This document shows positions 46,788 to 57,586 of a stretch of DNA of 64,000 bases, piece after piece. A program made the translations under genes and the position numbers. The notes under the pieces were generated by a model. That model had not been told where the DNA came from and did no database searches. It saw nothing but the letters and a program-made list of their open reading frames with translations. Location: positions 1 to 64,000 of the forward strand of contig JAGGAC010000018.1 in NCBI GenBank assembly GCA_017889635.1, read 5' to 3'. How positions within the stretch are numbered: position 1 is the first letter of the stretch; every line of letters begins with the position of its first letter. This DNA is from Bacillota bacterium. Lineage in GTDB: Bacteria; Bacillota; Negativicutes; Sporomusales; CTSoil-080.

Positions 46788-48008
46788 TCAGTACCGCGAA
46801 AAGGGTAAATAAATCCGGACTACAGTGCCCCCTCCCGGCTGACCATTAATTATAACGCCATATTCGCTGCCAAAATGATTTTGAATTCGTTTATGTACAT
46901 TGATAATTCCTAAGCCGGTTGTCTGCCCTTTTGACACAGCTCGTTTCTCCTCCCGGAAAATCTCTCCTATCCGTTCGGCACTAACCCCAATGCCACTATC
47001 GGCAATAACTATCATCAGCTTATTATCCTGAATATCGGCGGTAATCTGAATTGTTCCGCCTTCTTTTTTAGGCTCTAAGCCGTGAATAATGGCGTTTTCC
47101 ACCAAAGGTTGAAGTGTCATGACCGGAATGTTCATCTCTTCTAACTCCGCCGGCACATTGATATCAACACTAATACGATCGCCGAACCGTACTTGCTGAA
47201 TCAATAAATAATCTTTAATAGAATGGATTTCATCGATTAGCGTGTTAAACTGATCTATATTACGCAGATTGTTTCGCAATAAGCCAGCTAACGCATAAAC
47301 CATCTCCTGGGTACGCTCAGCCCCCTCCAGCAGCGCCAATCTGGCGATAGTATTTAATGTGTTAAATAGGAAATGAGGATTAACCTGAGACTGTAAAGCT
47401 TTGAGTTCATTCGCCTTCAGCAGTGTCTCCAGATCCGCCTTGGCCTTCATTTCAGTCATCAGCTGACGCTGAATAATATTGGCAAATCCTATCTCGACAA
47501 TATAGTTTGACATAATATAGAGCAGGTCGGCAGCCGCCTTAATTCTGTTTTCTGGCACCACTTCGATAGCATTATACAGCTCAGCCAAAATATCAAGATT
47601 AAAGCCTGCATTTTCTACTTGCCGCCACTTCTCAGCTTTAATACCATTACTGACCCCTACCATAACTACCTGGCCAGCCAAAAAGGCCCCCAAATATTCA
47701 TTATTAACAATAATGGGAGCTGCAAGATCGGTTAGACCCAAGTGACAACTATAAACTACTGGCTGCCGCTTTTCGGTTGCTGTGCGTCCACCATGATCAT
47801 CACACTCCATACACCGAAGCAAGCCTGCCGGAGTTGCTCGAACAAAGTTACAAAATTCAGTAAAATTACTTGGTAAAGTAACCGGTTTGCCGTCAACACC
47901 CACAATAATTGCCGCCAAGCCAGTCGCTTCGCAGAATTTGTCCTGTATGTCCTGCAATATCTTGGTATTTACAATTTCACCTAATGCAAAGCTATTGTAA
48001 TTTTGCAT
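46788..48008 (-). CDS. Sensor histidine kinase with PocR ligand domain (YesM/LytS-type)
   Basis: 406 residues, cytoplasmic (no clear membrane helix). Residues 10-175 form a PocR domain with FCNFVR, CMECDDHGGRTA and YSCHLGLTDLAAPI; in enteric PocR this domain senses 1,2-propanediol or related ligands, and the cysteines suggest a metal or redox role. The kinase part has NPHFLFNTLNTIA (phospho-His) and PLVENAIIHGLEPK, DSGIGVS. It probably detects glycerol or propanediol and signals to the next gene. Confidence 0.93.
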   Translation of the reverse strand: MQNYNSFALGEIVNTKILQDIQDKFCEATGLAAIIVGVDGKPVTLPSNFTEFCNFVRATPAGLLRCMECDDHGGRTATEKRQPVVYSCHLGLTDLAAPIIVNNEYLGAFLAGQVVMVGVSNGIKAEKWRQVENAGFNLDILAELYNAIEVVPENRIKAAADLLYIMSNYIVEIGFANIIQRQLMTEMKAKADLETLLKANELKALQSQVNPHFLFNTLNTIARLALLEGAERTQEMVYALAGLLRNNLRNIDQFNTLIDEIHSIKDYLLIQQVRFGDRISVDINVPAELEEMNIPVMTLQPLVENAIIHGLEPKKEGGTIQITADIQDNKLMIVIADSGIGVSAERIGEIFREEKRAVSKGQTTGLGIINVHKRIQNHFGSEYGVIINGQPGGGTVVRIYLPFSRY

Positions 48009-48134
48009 CAGTCCACCCCCAACATAGCAATTGGGAAAATATTGCTTTACTATGTTGGTAATATTTGGACATTTATGTTTATTTCTCCTTTATAGCGCAA
48101 AAAAAGACTACATATTAGCAAAAATAAACCATGC

Positions 48135-49160
48135 TCATATCGAAGCTTTTAACTCCACCTCGCGCAGATTAAACTCCGACATCCTAGCCATGTTTTTTAC
48201 TGCATCAAGCATTGCTTTTAAAAGTCCGATCATCAATACAGCGCCAGTTCCCTCACCCAAGGCCAGATTAGCTCTTAACGGTACTTCATCAACCAAAATT
48301 CCTCCCAATAGTAATGCGTATACCATTCCCGGCTCCTTGGATAAATGCGAAGGTATTGCATACTGCTTTACCATTTCATTAACTCGGCTGGCACAGACAT
48401 AGGCGACAGCGCTGATAAACCCGTCAATAACAAAAGGAATATTTAGCACCGCACATTTTTGCATTGCGGCACACATAGCTACAATATCAAAGCCACCCAA
48501 ACACCGCAAAATGTCATGCGGATTATGCATACTGTCGCGATGAACAGCCATTCCCTTGGTAATAACATTACGCTTTATTTTTATAACATCACTATTAGGT
48601 GGACTAGCACCATAGCCAACGACAAATTCCGGCTCAATACCGGTAAGAGCGTGAAGCACGGCTGACGATGTGGTAGTATTGCCAATCCCCATTTCGCCGA
48701 AAGACAAGAGATTACACCCCTGTTCTTTAACCAGCTTCTCTACAACCCCGGCCGCAGAAGCTTGAACAAAATTATACTCGCTTTCACTCATCGCTGGTTC
48801 CTTCACAAAGTTTCTGCTGCCCCTAGCTGCTTTACAATCAATCCCCACCGGTTCAAAAGAATTAACCCCAACGTCCACCACCACACAAGGAATCCCATAC
48901 GCGTGACAGAAAGAATTGATGGTAGCACGGCCGTCAACCATATTCTTTGCCTGAAGATATGTGATTTCAGGCGGAAACGTAGCTACGCCTTCCGCCACAA
49001 CACCATTATCAGCAGCAAAAACAATGTGATACGGACTAAAATCCTGCATCCCGCCCCAGCTCATCAGCACTTTTTTCGCGTATTTTTCCATAAGCCCTAA
49101 GCTTCCTGGCGGTTTAGCCATTCCCTCAATAAGCTCATCAATATTCACTGAGTTATCCAT
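48135..49160 (-). CDS. cobT: Nicotinate-nucleotide-dimethylbenzimidazole phosphoribosyltransferase
   Basis: 341 residues. KPPGSLGLMEKYA at the start, HIVFAADNGVVAEGVATFP, GEMGIGNTTTSSAV, HRDSM and the C-terminal GEGTGAVLMIGLL are diagnostic; the catalytic Glu lies in the last of these. It activates the lower ligand of cobalamin. ATG at 49160 follows AAGGAG and begins 25 nt after gldA; the longer frame would overlap gldA. Confidence 0.97.
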   Translation of the reverse strand: MDNSVNIDELIEGMAKPPGSLGLMEKYAKKVLMSWGGMQDFSPYHIVFAADNGVVAEGVATFPPEITYLQAKNMVDGRATINSFCHAYGIPCVVVDVGVNSFEPVGIDCKAARGSRNFVKEPAMSESEYNFVQASAAGVVEKLVKEQGCNLLSFGEMGIGNTTTSSAVLHALTGIEPEFVVGYGASPPNSDVIKIKRNVITKGMAVHRDSMHNPHDILRCLGGFDIVAMCAAMQKCAVLNIPFVIDGFISAVAYVCASRVNEMVKQYAIPSHLSKEPGMVYALLLGGILVDEVPLRANLALGEGTGAVLMIGLLKAMLDAVKNMARMSEFNLREVELKASI

Positions 49161-49185
49161 AATGTCTCCTTTATTTTTAATTATC

Positions 49186-50274
49186 CTAAAATGCCCTGCC
49201 GATAGCATCAGCGGTTACAATAGCCGCATATACCGTTTCTGGTGTTACTGTAAATGGCTCATTAAATATGGTTTCATCTTCCGCACAAGTCGCTTTAGCG
49301 ACTTTTCGTATTTTCTCCTCTGTGACATCAGTAACGCCAATCTCTTTTAAAGTAACCGGCAAACCTACCGAGCGACAAAAATTAATTACTTCTTCCAACG
49401 CTTCCATTGACTGATTTTCAAGAACCATTTGAACAAGAGTCCCAAAAGAAACTTTCTCGCCATGATAAGCTTGATGCGTTTCTTCTAAAACTGTCAACCC
49501 GTTATGAACAGCGTGCGCAGCAGCTAACCCGGAACTTTCAAACCCCAAGCCGCTTAAAAGAGTGTTAGCTTCAATAACTTTTTCCAGTGCCTCGGTCACT
49601 ACGCCATGTTCTGCCGCTTTTTTAGCTTGATAACCATACTCAATCAAAACTCTATAGCATAAATTAGCCAGACTAAGTGCTGCAGTAGTAGATAATCCCC
49701 CCGGCATATTCTTCGCAAAAGCCTTGGAACAAGCATCAGCTTCAAACCAAGTCGCCAATGCGTCGCCCATCCCTGAAACAAGCAGCCGTACCGGTGATTT
49801 AGCAATAATACTTGTATCTACTAGGACAAGATCAGGGTTTTTCGGTAACATCAGATACGATTCAAAAATACCCTCAGCAGTATAAATAACTGCCAACGCA
49901 CTACACGGCGCATCAGTGGCCGCAATTGTCGGAACTATCGCCACCGGCAGCTTAGCATATAAAGCCGCTGCTTTTGCAGTATCCAAAGTTTTTCCACCGC
50001 CAACTCCGACAATAATATCTGAGCTGTCTTCTTCTGCCATAGCTGCTATTCTATCAATCTCCTGCCTTGAACATTCACCGCCAAAGTTTGCAATTTGAAA
50101 AGCAATTCCGCTATCCGCCAAACTAGCCTCAAGACTATCTCTTACCGCAATAATTCCACTTCGTCCTCCAAGCACCAAAGCTTTTTTCCCATAACCGGCA
50201 ATTTCTCTGCCTAAATCTTTTATTACTTCTGGCCCCTGCACGTAGCGTCCCGGAGAAATCATAATCTTCTTCAT
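49186..50274 (-). CDS. gldA: Glycerol dehydrogenase (iron-type alcohol dehydrogenase family)
   Basis: 362 residues. NAD-binding VGVGGGKTLDTAKA, PTIAATDAPCSA, metal ligands in GMGDALATWFEADA, AAHAVHNGLT and HQAYHGEKVSFG. Oxidises glycerol to dihydroxyacetone with NAD+, or reduces hydroxy-ketones and related carbonyls in reverse. No dihydroxyacetone kinase gene lies nearby. It could act as the alcohol-forming partner that the microcompartment operon lacks (inference). Confidence 0.95.
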   Translation of the reverse strand: MKKIMISPGRYVQGPEVIKDLGREIAGYGKKALVLGGRSGIIAVRDSLEASLADSGIAFQIANFGGECSRQEIDRIAAMAEEDSSDIIVGVGGGKTLDTAKAAALYAKLPVAIVPTIAATDAPCSALAVIYTAEGIFESYLMLPKNPDLVLVDTSIIAKSPVRLLVSGMGDALATWFEADACSKAFAKNMPGGLSTTAALSLANLCYRVLIEYGYQAKKAAEHGVVTEALEKVIEANTLLSGLGFESSGLAAAHAVHNGLTVLEETHQAYHGEKVSFGTLVQMVLENQSMEALEEVINFCRSVGLPVTLKEIGVTDVTEEKIRKVAKATCAEDETIFNEPFTVTPETVYAAIVTADAIGRAF

Positions 50275-50423
50275 TAGATCGCCACCTTCACAATATTGCT
50301 GTTAAACACCATTCATTTCATTTACATTAATTTCCTTTAAATAATATTGTCCTGATATAGTACTATCTTGCAGCTTTATCTCGTTAACAGGCTGCTCCTT
50401 CTAACGCAAGACTCACTTATCTT

Positions 50424-50473
50424 AATAAAAAAGAAATGTCGCTTTCAGGCTTCTTAGCTCGAAAGCGACATTT
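50424..50473 (-). terminator. Terminator after the glycerol regulon
   Basis: AAATGTCGCTTTC (50434-50446) pairs perfectly with its complement at 50461-50473; the minus strand then reads CTTTTTTATT. Closes the transcript that ends with the DUF1667 gene. Confidence 0.9.
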
Positions 50474-50479
50474 CACGTA

Positions 50480-50848
50480 CTATATGGCGTCCAGATCACG
50501 ACTAGCTACAATATCCACGCCCAATTTAAGAATATCAGACAAAATAACATCGCCTTCCTTGATCGGTGCCGAAACAGTAACATTTGCCAAACAGCGGGCA
50601 CAAGAAATAATTTTGTCTTTCGGTAACAACTGCCTGGAAATAACAGGCAGAAGCGGCAGTTGACCGCCGCTGACCCGAACGGTAGTAGTCAACATCCGCT
50701 TTGGCGCTATTACTTCCTCCCTGGCATACGCCTCACCGCGCGGACAGCCAAACTCAGCCACAGTTTTAACCTTTCCGTCAGCTATGGTCACATCGCCCAC
50801 ACAGCTTAACGGGCATACAATACAACTAACTCGACGTTCTTCTTCCAT
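50480..50848 (-). CDS. DUF1667 small iron-sulfur-like protein of the G3P oxidase
   Basis: 122 residues. Cysteines in CIVCPLSC, FGCPRG and CARCLANV could bind an iron-sulfur cluster. DUF1667 proteins follow GlpA/GlpB-like oxidoreductases in many Clostridia and Negativicutes, here as third subunit of a glycerol-3-phosphate dehydrogenase. ATG at 50848 is 9 nt from AAGGTG; ATG at 50854 is an alternative. Confidence 0.85.
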   Translation of the reverse strand: MEEERRVSCIVCPLSCVGDVTIADGKVKTVAEFGCPRGEAYAREEVIAPKRMLTTTVRVSGGQLPLLPVISRQLLPKDKIISCARCLANVTVSAPIKEGDVILSDILKLGVDIVASRDLDAI

Positions 50849-50861
50849 ATTCATAACCACC

Positions 50862-52127
50862 TTAATGTTTCAGGACGACAGTAATATCGTCACCAATTTT
50901 TTTAATATTTTCGACCGGTAAATCAACCACAATCATTTCGCCGGGCTTAGCCACCCTCAACTTGCGTTCCAACAATACCTGTCCATCGCTTAGAATGGCA
51001 AGCGTTACATTTTTCTCAGGCTTTTCAACCCGCATATATAACCGGACCGGTTCAGTATTGCCGCTAACCGCACGAATAACCTGCGGCACCGCCGTTCGAA
51101 CACCATTCGCAGCCTTAACCGTTATTAAGCAGCCACAATCTCCCATCTTACCGTTGGCATGCCACGCAGCATATTTTCCGGCAATCTCGCCCTCCTCTGA
51201 AACAAAGTCAACTAAATCATGTACATGAACAACATTTCCTGCCGCAAAAAAACCCGGCAAACCAGTCTGACGTAATTGGTCAACCACGGGCCCGGAGGTA
51301 CGCCCGTCCATCTCAATTCCTAGCTCCCGCGACAATTCGTTTTCTGGAATAAGCCCAACCGAAAGCAAAAGACAGTCGCATTCCAAATAAAACTCGGTCC
51401 CGGCTATCGGCCGCATAGCAGCGTCAACCTTGGCACAAGTAACACCAGTTACCCTCCCATTACCATGCACAGCCAAAATAGTATGCGACAAATAAAGTGG
51501 TATATTATAATCTTCCAAACACTGTACAACATTGCGGGTTAACCCGTTGCTATATGCCATAATTTCAAGCACTGCCTCTACCCTCGTGCCCTCCAGTGAC
51601 ATACGCCGGGCCATAATCAGGCCAATATCTCCGGATCCCAGAATCACTACTTTTTTCCCAGGCAAATAACCTTCCATATTGACCATTCGTTGGGCGGCGC
51701 CAGCAGTAAATACCCCGGCCGGTCGGCTCCCAGGTATACGGATAGCGCCCCGGGTACGTTCCCGACAGCCCATTGTAAATATGACTGCCTTAGCAGTAAT
51801 TTTTATCATTCCATCGCGGGAATTTACAGCAACAATTGTTTTATCCGCCGCAACTGCCAACACCATAGTATCAAGCATAACTGTAATATTTGATCGCGCC
51901 TCGACCATCTTTATATATCTAAGAGCGTATCCTGGCCCGGTAAGCTCTTCTTTAAAGCGGTGCAACCCAAAGCCATTATGAATGCACTGCTGCAATATTC
52001 CCCCTAATTCTCGGTCGCGCTCAATCACAAGCACTCGCGCAGCACCATTATCACTGGCGCTCACAGCCGCCGCCAGCCCGGCTGGACCGCCGCCGATAAT
52101 TACTACGTCAAAGATTTCTTCATGCAT
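50862..52127 (-). CDS. FAD-dependent oxidoreductase subunit of the G3P oxidase
   Basis: 421 residues. Two nucleotide sites, VVIIGGGPAGLAAAVSA and VVILGSGDIGLIMARRM, with CIHNGFGLHRF and a C-terminal AAGNVVHVHDLVDFVSEEGE. Takes electrons from the GlpA-like subunit and probably passes them to NAD(P) or another acceptor. Start overlaps the GlpA-like stop by 8 bp. Not the E. coli GlpB type, which is shorter in the reductase part. Confidence 0.88.
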   Translation of the reverse strand: MHEEIFDVVIIGGGPAGLAAAVSASDNGAARVLVIERDRELGGILQQCIHNGFGLHRFKEELTGPGYALRYIKMVEARSNITVMLDTMVLAVAADKTIVAVNSRDGMIKITAKAVIFTMGCRERTRGAIRIPGSRPAGVFTAGAAQRMVNMEGYLPGKKVVILGSGDIGLIMARRMSLEGTRVEAVLEIMAYSNGLTRNVVQCLEDYNIPLYLSHTILAVHGNGRVTGVTCAKVDAAMRPIAGTEFYLECDCLLLSVGLIPENELSRELGIEMDGRTSGPVVDQLRQTGLPGFFAAGNVVHVHDLVDFVSEEGEIAGKYAAWHANGKMGDCGCLITVKAANGVRTAVPQVIRAVSGNTEPVRLYMRVEKPEKNVTLAILSDGQVLLERKLRVAKPGEMIVVDLPVENIKKIGDDITVVLKH

Positions 52128-53595
52128 CACCAGTCACCTCACAACTCCCAGGGATTTTATTAAAAAACAATTGCGAATCAGCAGTATCTTTAATAACAGC
52201 GGTTATTGGAATATTTAGCTCACGCGCTAAGATAGCCGTTACCCGCGGCCCGCAGAATCCCCCCTGACATCGCCCCATACCGGCCCGTGTACGCCGCTTG
52301 ACACCATCAACGGTTCGTGCCCCACATAAACTATGGATAGCGGCCACAATTTCGCCTTCGGTTACAGTCTCACACCGGCAAATAATTCGTCCATAAAGCG
52401 GATTTTCCTTAATTGCGGTCATTTTTGCCTCGTCATCAAGCTGACTAAAAACCAGCTTAGGAGGATTTACCGGATTAAAGTTAGTATTCGGCTTAAGTTC
52501 TAGCCCTAACTCACCAAGAATACCTACAACCATTTCACCAATCGCCGGAGCAGCCGTAAGACCAGGCGATTGAATACCTGCTGCATGCACTAATCCCTTA
52601 GTTAAATTTGACGCCCTAATGACAAAATCGCCACAATCGGCTGCCGCCCTAAGACCAGCAAACTGGGTAATAGACGACGTCAAGGGAATATTAGGCACTA
52701 ACTTCTGGGCTCTAGCAACAATTTCAGCCAACCCTCTTCCCGTTGTCGCTAAATCACCCTTATCATCACTATCAGTAGCATTCGGTCCGATAAATACATT
52801 GCCATGAACAGTCGGCGCCACTAAAATCCCTTTCGATACCTTGCTCGGCGTTGGGAAAACAATTGTCTTAACCAAATTGCCAACTGCTTTGTCAAAAAGT
52901 ATATACTCTCCTTTACGCGGCTTAATTGTAAAGCTGTCATCGCCAGCTAACCGGCTAACATTATCAGCCTCAATTCCAGCAGCATTTATTATATATTTTG
53001 CGGCAATAAATCCATCCGGCGTATATACACCGGTTACCTTTCCCTCAATTACCTCAATCTTGGTAACAGGGCAATTAATCCGCACCTCTACACCATTTTG
53101 TACAGCATTTTCCGCAAACGCCAGCGCCGCGCCAAAAGGCCACATAATACCGCCTGTAGGCGCATACAAAGCACCTACAACCTCAGCCGACAAGTTCGGC
53201 TCCCTTGTCAAAGCCTCTTCCCGCCCAATGATCTTCAGGCCTTCTACACCGTTCTTCTGACCACGCACTTTTAATTCGGCTAGCACATCCATTTCCTCAT
53301 TATTAGTCGCAACAACCAATGAACCAGTCAAATCCAGTTCCAAACCAAGTTCATGCTTCAACTGCCGGTACAATTCATTCCCCCGAACATTCAGCAAGGC
53401 CTTTAAACTTCCCTCCGGAGCATCAAATCCGGCGTGCAAAATAGCACTATTCGCCTTGGTCGTACCCATAGCCAAATCAGGATATCGCTCAAGCAGTACG
53501 GTATCAAGTTTATATTTACCCAGTTCTCTGGCGATGGCCGCACCGACAATTCCGCCACCTATAATGACTACATCAGCCTTCCAGCTATTTTCCAT
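52120..53595 (-). CDS. glpA: GlpA-like glycerol-3-phosphate dehydrogenase with BFD domain
   Basis: 491 residues. FAD site VVIIGGGIVGAAIARELG, DAO-fold residues through GLRAAADCGDFVI and AGIQSPGLTAAPAIGE, then a C-terminal BFD [2Fe-2S] domain with cysteines in CRCETVTEGEI and CQGGFCGPRV. Oxidises glycerol-3-phosphate to dihydroxyacetone phosphate. ATG at 53595 follows AAGGGGG. A terminator-like leader hairpin lies 42 nt upstream. Confidence 0.9.
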   Translation of the reverse strand: MENSWKADVVIIGGGIVGAAIARELGKYKLDTVLLERYPDLAMGTTKANSAILHAGFDAPEGSLKALLNVRGNELYRQLKHELGLELDLTGSLVVATNNEEMDVLAELKVRGQKNGVEGLKIIGREEALTREPNLSAEVVGALYAPTGGIMWPFGAALAFAENAVQNGVEVRINCPVTKIEVIEGKVTGVYTPDGFIAAKYIINAAGIEADNVSRLAGDDSFTIKPRKGEYILFDKAVGNLVKTIVFPTPSKVSKGILVAPTVHGNVFIGPNATDSDDKGDLATTGRGLAEIVARAQKLVPNIPLTSSITQFAGLRAAADCGDFVIRASNLTKGLVHAAGIQSPGLTAAPAIGEMVVGILGELGLELKPNTNFNPVNPPKLVFSQLDDEAKMTAIKENPLYGRIICRCETVTEGEIVAAIHSLCGARTVDGVKRRTRAGMGRCQGGFCGPRVTAILARELNIPITAVIKDTADSQLFFNKIPGSCEVTGDA

Positions 53596-53637
53596 ATTAT
53601 CCCCCTTGTGCACAGTAAAACTTATTGTAACAGGCCT

Positions 53638-53686
53638 AAAAAAAGGCAAAATGGTCCCCTGGTAACTATCTAGTACCGAGGACCAT
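53638..53686 (-). promoter_or_regulatory. Leader hairpin before glpA, candidate GlpP-controlled terminator
   Basis: ATGGTCC at 53651-53657 pairs with GGACCAT at 53680-53686, with an inner GGT/ACC and ACTA/TAGT stem. On the minus strand it ends in TTTGCCTTTTTTT. It lies between glpK and glpA, so it could terminate or limit readthrough. GlpP of Bacillus relieves such leaders when glycerol-3-phosphate is present. Confidence 0.65.
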
Positions 53687-53724
53687 CTCTTATACTCTAA
53701 GTCCTTAAAATATTCAATTAATAA

Positions 53725-55239
<1,515 letters not shown>

Positions 55240-55271
55240 TTAGTTCAGATCAACCATCCCGAGCTCTCTAC

Positions 55272-55997
55272 TTATAAAATGCCACCCACTTTAGCAATCA
55301 CATACGCAATTCCTCCGCCAACCAACGGCCCAACAACCGGAATCCAAGCATAGCTCCAGTCCGAGCCTCCCTTTCCGGCAATTGGCAAAATCGCATGAGC
55401 AATCCGGGGTCCCAAATCACGGGCTGGATTAATAGCATAGCCAGTAGGCCCTCCAAGGCTTAAGCCTATCGACCACACCACGATACCAGCTAAATAAGGT
55501 CCGACACCAGCTGGAATAGCCCCTACCGGTTTAGCACCCATTGCAAAAAACGCTAACATCAACATCGCCGTAGCAATAATTTCACAAGTTAAATTGGCTA
55601 CAGAGTTCCGGACCTGAGGTGCGGTACAAAATACGCCCAATTTAGCCGCCTTATTATCAGTAAGTTCCCAGTGCGGCAGAAAAGCCAGCCATACAATTGC
55701 CGCACCAACAATACCGCCTGCCAGTTCTACAATCATCGTAAATATAGCCTGCTCAATAGTATAAAGACCAGCCATCGTTCTGGCTAAAGTTACAGCAGGG
55801 TTTAAATCAGCATTTGGAGCACCAAGTGAAACAGCGGTAAATACCCCCAAAACCACAGCAAATGCCCACCCGGCAGTTACTACAATCCAGCCGCCACCTT
55901 CGGCTTTGGAATTTTTCAACGTCACATTAGCGCAAACACCGCATCCTAAAAGCATTAAGACTGCCGTACCTAAGAACTCACCAAATAAATTAGTCAT
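55272..55997 (-). CDS. glpF: Glycerol facilitator, glp-regulon copy
   Basis: 241 residues, six helices, NPA boxes DLNPAVTLAR and YAINPARDLGPR. Closely similar to the copy in the microcompartment operon. ATG at 55997 has GGAG 5 nt upstream. First gene of the glpF-glpK unit; a large leader hairpin precedes it. Confidence 0.95.
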   Translation of the reverse strand: MTNLFGEFLGTAVLMLLGCGVCANVTLKNSKAEGGGWIVVTAGWAFAVVLGVFTAVSLGAPNADLNPAVTLARTMAGLYTIEQAIFTMIVELAGGIVGAAIVWLAFLPHWELTDNKAAKLGVFCTAPQVRNSVANLTCEIIATAMLMLAFFAMGAKPVGAIPAGVGPYLAGIVVWSIGLSLGGPTGYAINPARDLGPRIAHAILPIAGKGGSDWSYAWIPVVGPLVGGGIAYVIAKVGGIL

Positions 55998-56075
55998 CCT
56001 CACTCCAGCCTCCTCTGTTTTTTGTTTTTTCTGAACATTATACTTTTAAGCCACCCCCTTGTTTCCATCCCCCCT

Positions 56076-56133
56076 CATAAAAATAAAAATGCCAAATTGC
56101 TCTAAACGAATAATCGTTCAGACACAATTTGGA
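56076..56133 (-). promoter_or_regulatory. Leader hairpin before glpF, candidate GlpP-controlled terminator
   Basis: CCAAATTG (56092-56099) pairs with CAATTTGG (56125-56132), continued by TCT/AGA and AACGA/TCGTT around an ATAA loop; the minus strand then runs TTTTTATTTTTATG. It may be the glpP terminator, or the leader attenuator of glpFK that GlpP overrides, or both. Confidence 0.7.
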
Positions 56134-56201
56134 CATCTCTTTTACTCTAGTCCAAAAATATACAATTAAACCTCTATAAATAGCAGCCCATACGCTGCAA
56201 T

Positions 56202-56801
56202 TTATCCATTTTTACGTGCACTGCCCTTTAGTGAACACTGATTCCACAAATCGCGTTCACTACTGCTGACGGCGCATATCCCATTATTAATCGCGCTGTT
56301 AACATCCTCTACCGTAGAAATAAGACCGCCCCCCAATACAGGCAACCCGGTAGCCTTAATAATTTTGTCAACAGCCACTGCCGGCACTGATCCCGGCAAT
56401 ACTTCGATAGCATCAGGTTTAAATGCCTCCAATAAGTTAACACCTGTACGCAACGCCTCAGAATCCATTAAAAACAGACGCTGGATAACAATCACGCCTT
56501 CCTGATGGGCAACTTTAGCAAGATGAGTTTTAGTTGTTATTATTGCATTAACACCCATTTGGGCTAAATACTTTACCCCAGCTTTATCTTTACCGATCCC
56601 GCTAAGCAAATCCAGATGAACAATAACTCGTTTCTTTGCTTCTTGGGCCTGCTTTAACATACCTGGCAAAGAAAGAATATCCCCAAACAACAGGATTAAA
56701 CTGGGCGAATTGGCATGAGCCAGAGCAAACTGAAAGTCTTCAGCTGTGCGTATCGCCGGTATGACATACCCATCACACAGCTTTTTAATCAAACTATTCA
56801 T
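56202..56801 (-). CDS. glpP: Glycerol-3-phosphate-responsive antiterminator
   Basis: 199 residues, TIM-barrel-like GlpP family: DFQFALAHANSPSLILLFGDI, RVIVHLDLLSGIGKD, AIITTKTHLAKVAH, ALRTGVNLLEAFKPDAIEVLPG and GGLISTVEDVNSAI. Binds glycerol-3-phosphate and leader RNA of glp genes in Bacillus. ATG at 56801 is 6 nt after AAGGTG. Lies directly upstream of glpF on the same strand. Confidence 0.95.
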   Translation of the reverse strand: MNSLIKKLCDGYVIPAIRTAEDFQFALAHANSPSLILLFGDILSLPGMLKQAQEAKKRVIVHLDLLSGIGKDKAGVKYLAQMGVNAIITTKTHLAKVAHQEGVIVIQRLFLMDSEALRTGVNLLEAFKPDAIEVLPGSVPAVAVDKIIKATGLPVLGGGLISTVEDVNSAINNGICAVSSSERDLWNQCSLKGSARKNG

Positions 56802-57112
56802 TACCAGCACCTTCATTCTGCTATGTTCAAATCAACTACCCTATTTGATTCCAGTCAAAAAATAATAGTCTAAATATTCTATACTATATATTTATATATT
56901 TTTCGAAATATTCCTTCATGGTTATTTTACTTTCAATAAATTTTTTCTACAATAACCCACTAGCTCTAAGCGCCAATATAAGTGAGTACAATAATATAGC
57001 AACGCTTTATATAAATTAGCTCTTTGCCTTGACGCCGGAGAGCATTTTATCTTAGTATAGTTTATAAAGTTATAGTATCCTATTATAGCGCGTTTTTAGA
57101 AGGAGAATAAAA
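56802..57112. other. Gene-free divergent region (glpP / 57113 gene)
   Basis: A+T-rich, 311 bases, no gene found. It must hold two divergent promoters. On the plus strand TTGACG near 57029 and TATAGT near 57056 could form part of the promoter of the 57113 gene, but their spacing is long. Confidence 0.4.
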
Positions 57113-57427
57113 ATGGCCAAGATACCTAAGAACCGGCAAGATTCCGAGATGATTGGCAGTTGGCAAGAACAGACCAACTTTGAACATGTCAGTGACGGCT
57201 ATGCCAGTCAGCCTGTCGTTAAACCACCAAAAAACGAAACAGCAAAATCGTCCTATGCCACCTTTTTCACTCCGGAGTTACAGGAAGATCTCGGTAAGGC
57301 TTTACTAACACTCAAGTTAAATCTGTATAAAGAAGGTATTGTCGATTATGCCATAAAAGTATCGTGCGAAACCAATCAAGTCGTGCTTAAAGCTGTACCC
57401 TTGAACAAACAGCCCAAACAACGCTAA
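57113..57427 (+). CDS. Conserved-looking hypothetical protein, soluble
   Basis: 104 residues, not recognised. Polar N-terminal half, rich in Lys, Gln and Pro, then a helix-strand segment (FFTPELQEDLGKALLTLKLN, then CETNQVVLKAVPL). No signal or membrane segment. AGAAGGAG sits 8 nt before the ATG, and a terminator follows, so it is a single-gene transcript. Confidence 0.7.
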   Translation: MAKIPKNRQDSEMIGSWQEQTNFEHVSDGYASQPVVKPPKNETAKSSYATFFTPELQEDLGKALLTLKLNLYKEGIVDYAIKVSCETNQVVLKAVPLNKQPKQR

Positions 57428-57490
57428 TACATACATTCATAAATCTGCTTCCACGGCTATTACTTAAAACAATAATTGTTAAGCAACCTG

Positions 57491-57530
57491 AAAGGTCTGA
57501 AGTCTGCATTAAGCAGGTGCCAGGCCTTTT
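57491..57530. terminator. Terminator between convergent genes
   Basis: AAAGGTCTG (57491-57499) pairs with CAGGCCTTT (57521-57529) with an inner CTGC/GCAG stem and a following TTTT. Can serve the 57113 gene and the LytTR gene. Confidence 0.75.
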
Positions 57531-57586
57531 AATAATTTTCAAGATTACTTTTGCCATCTGTCCCGGCATCTTTGGCAGCAACATTT

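Noticed and set aside
53638-53686. Reading the hairpin as a plain terminator of glpK only
   Set aside because: Kept as a regulatory leader instead, because glpA follows within 50 nt on the same strand and glpP is present; a plain terminator remains possible.
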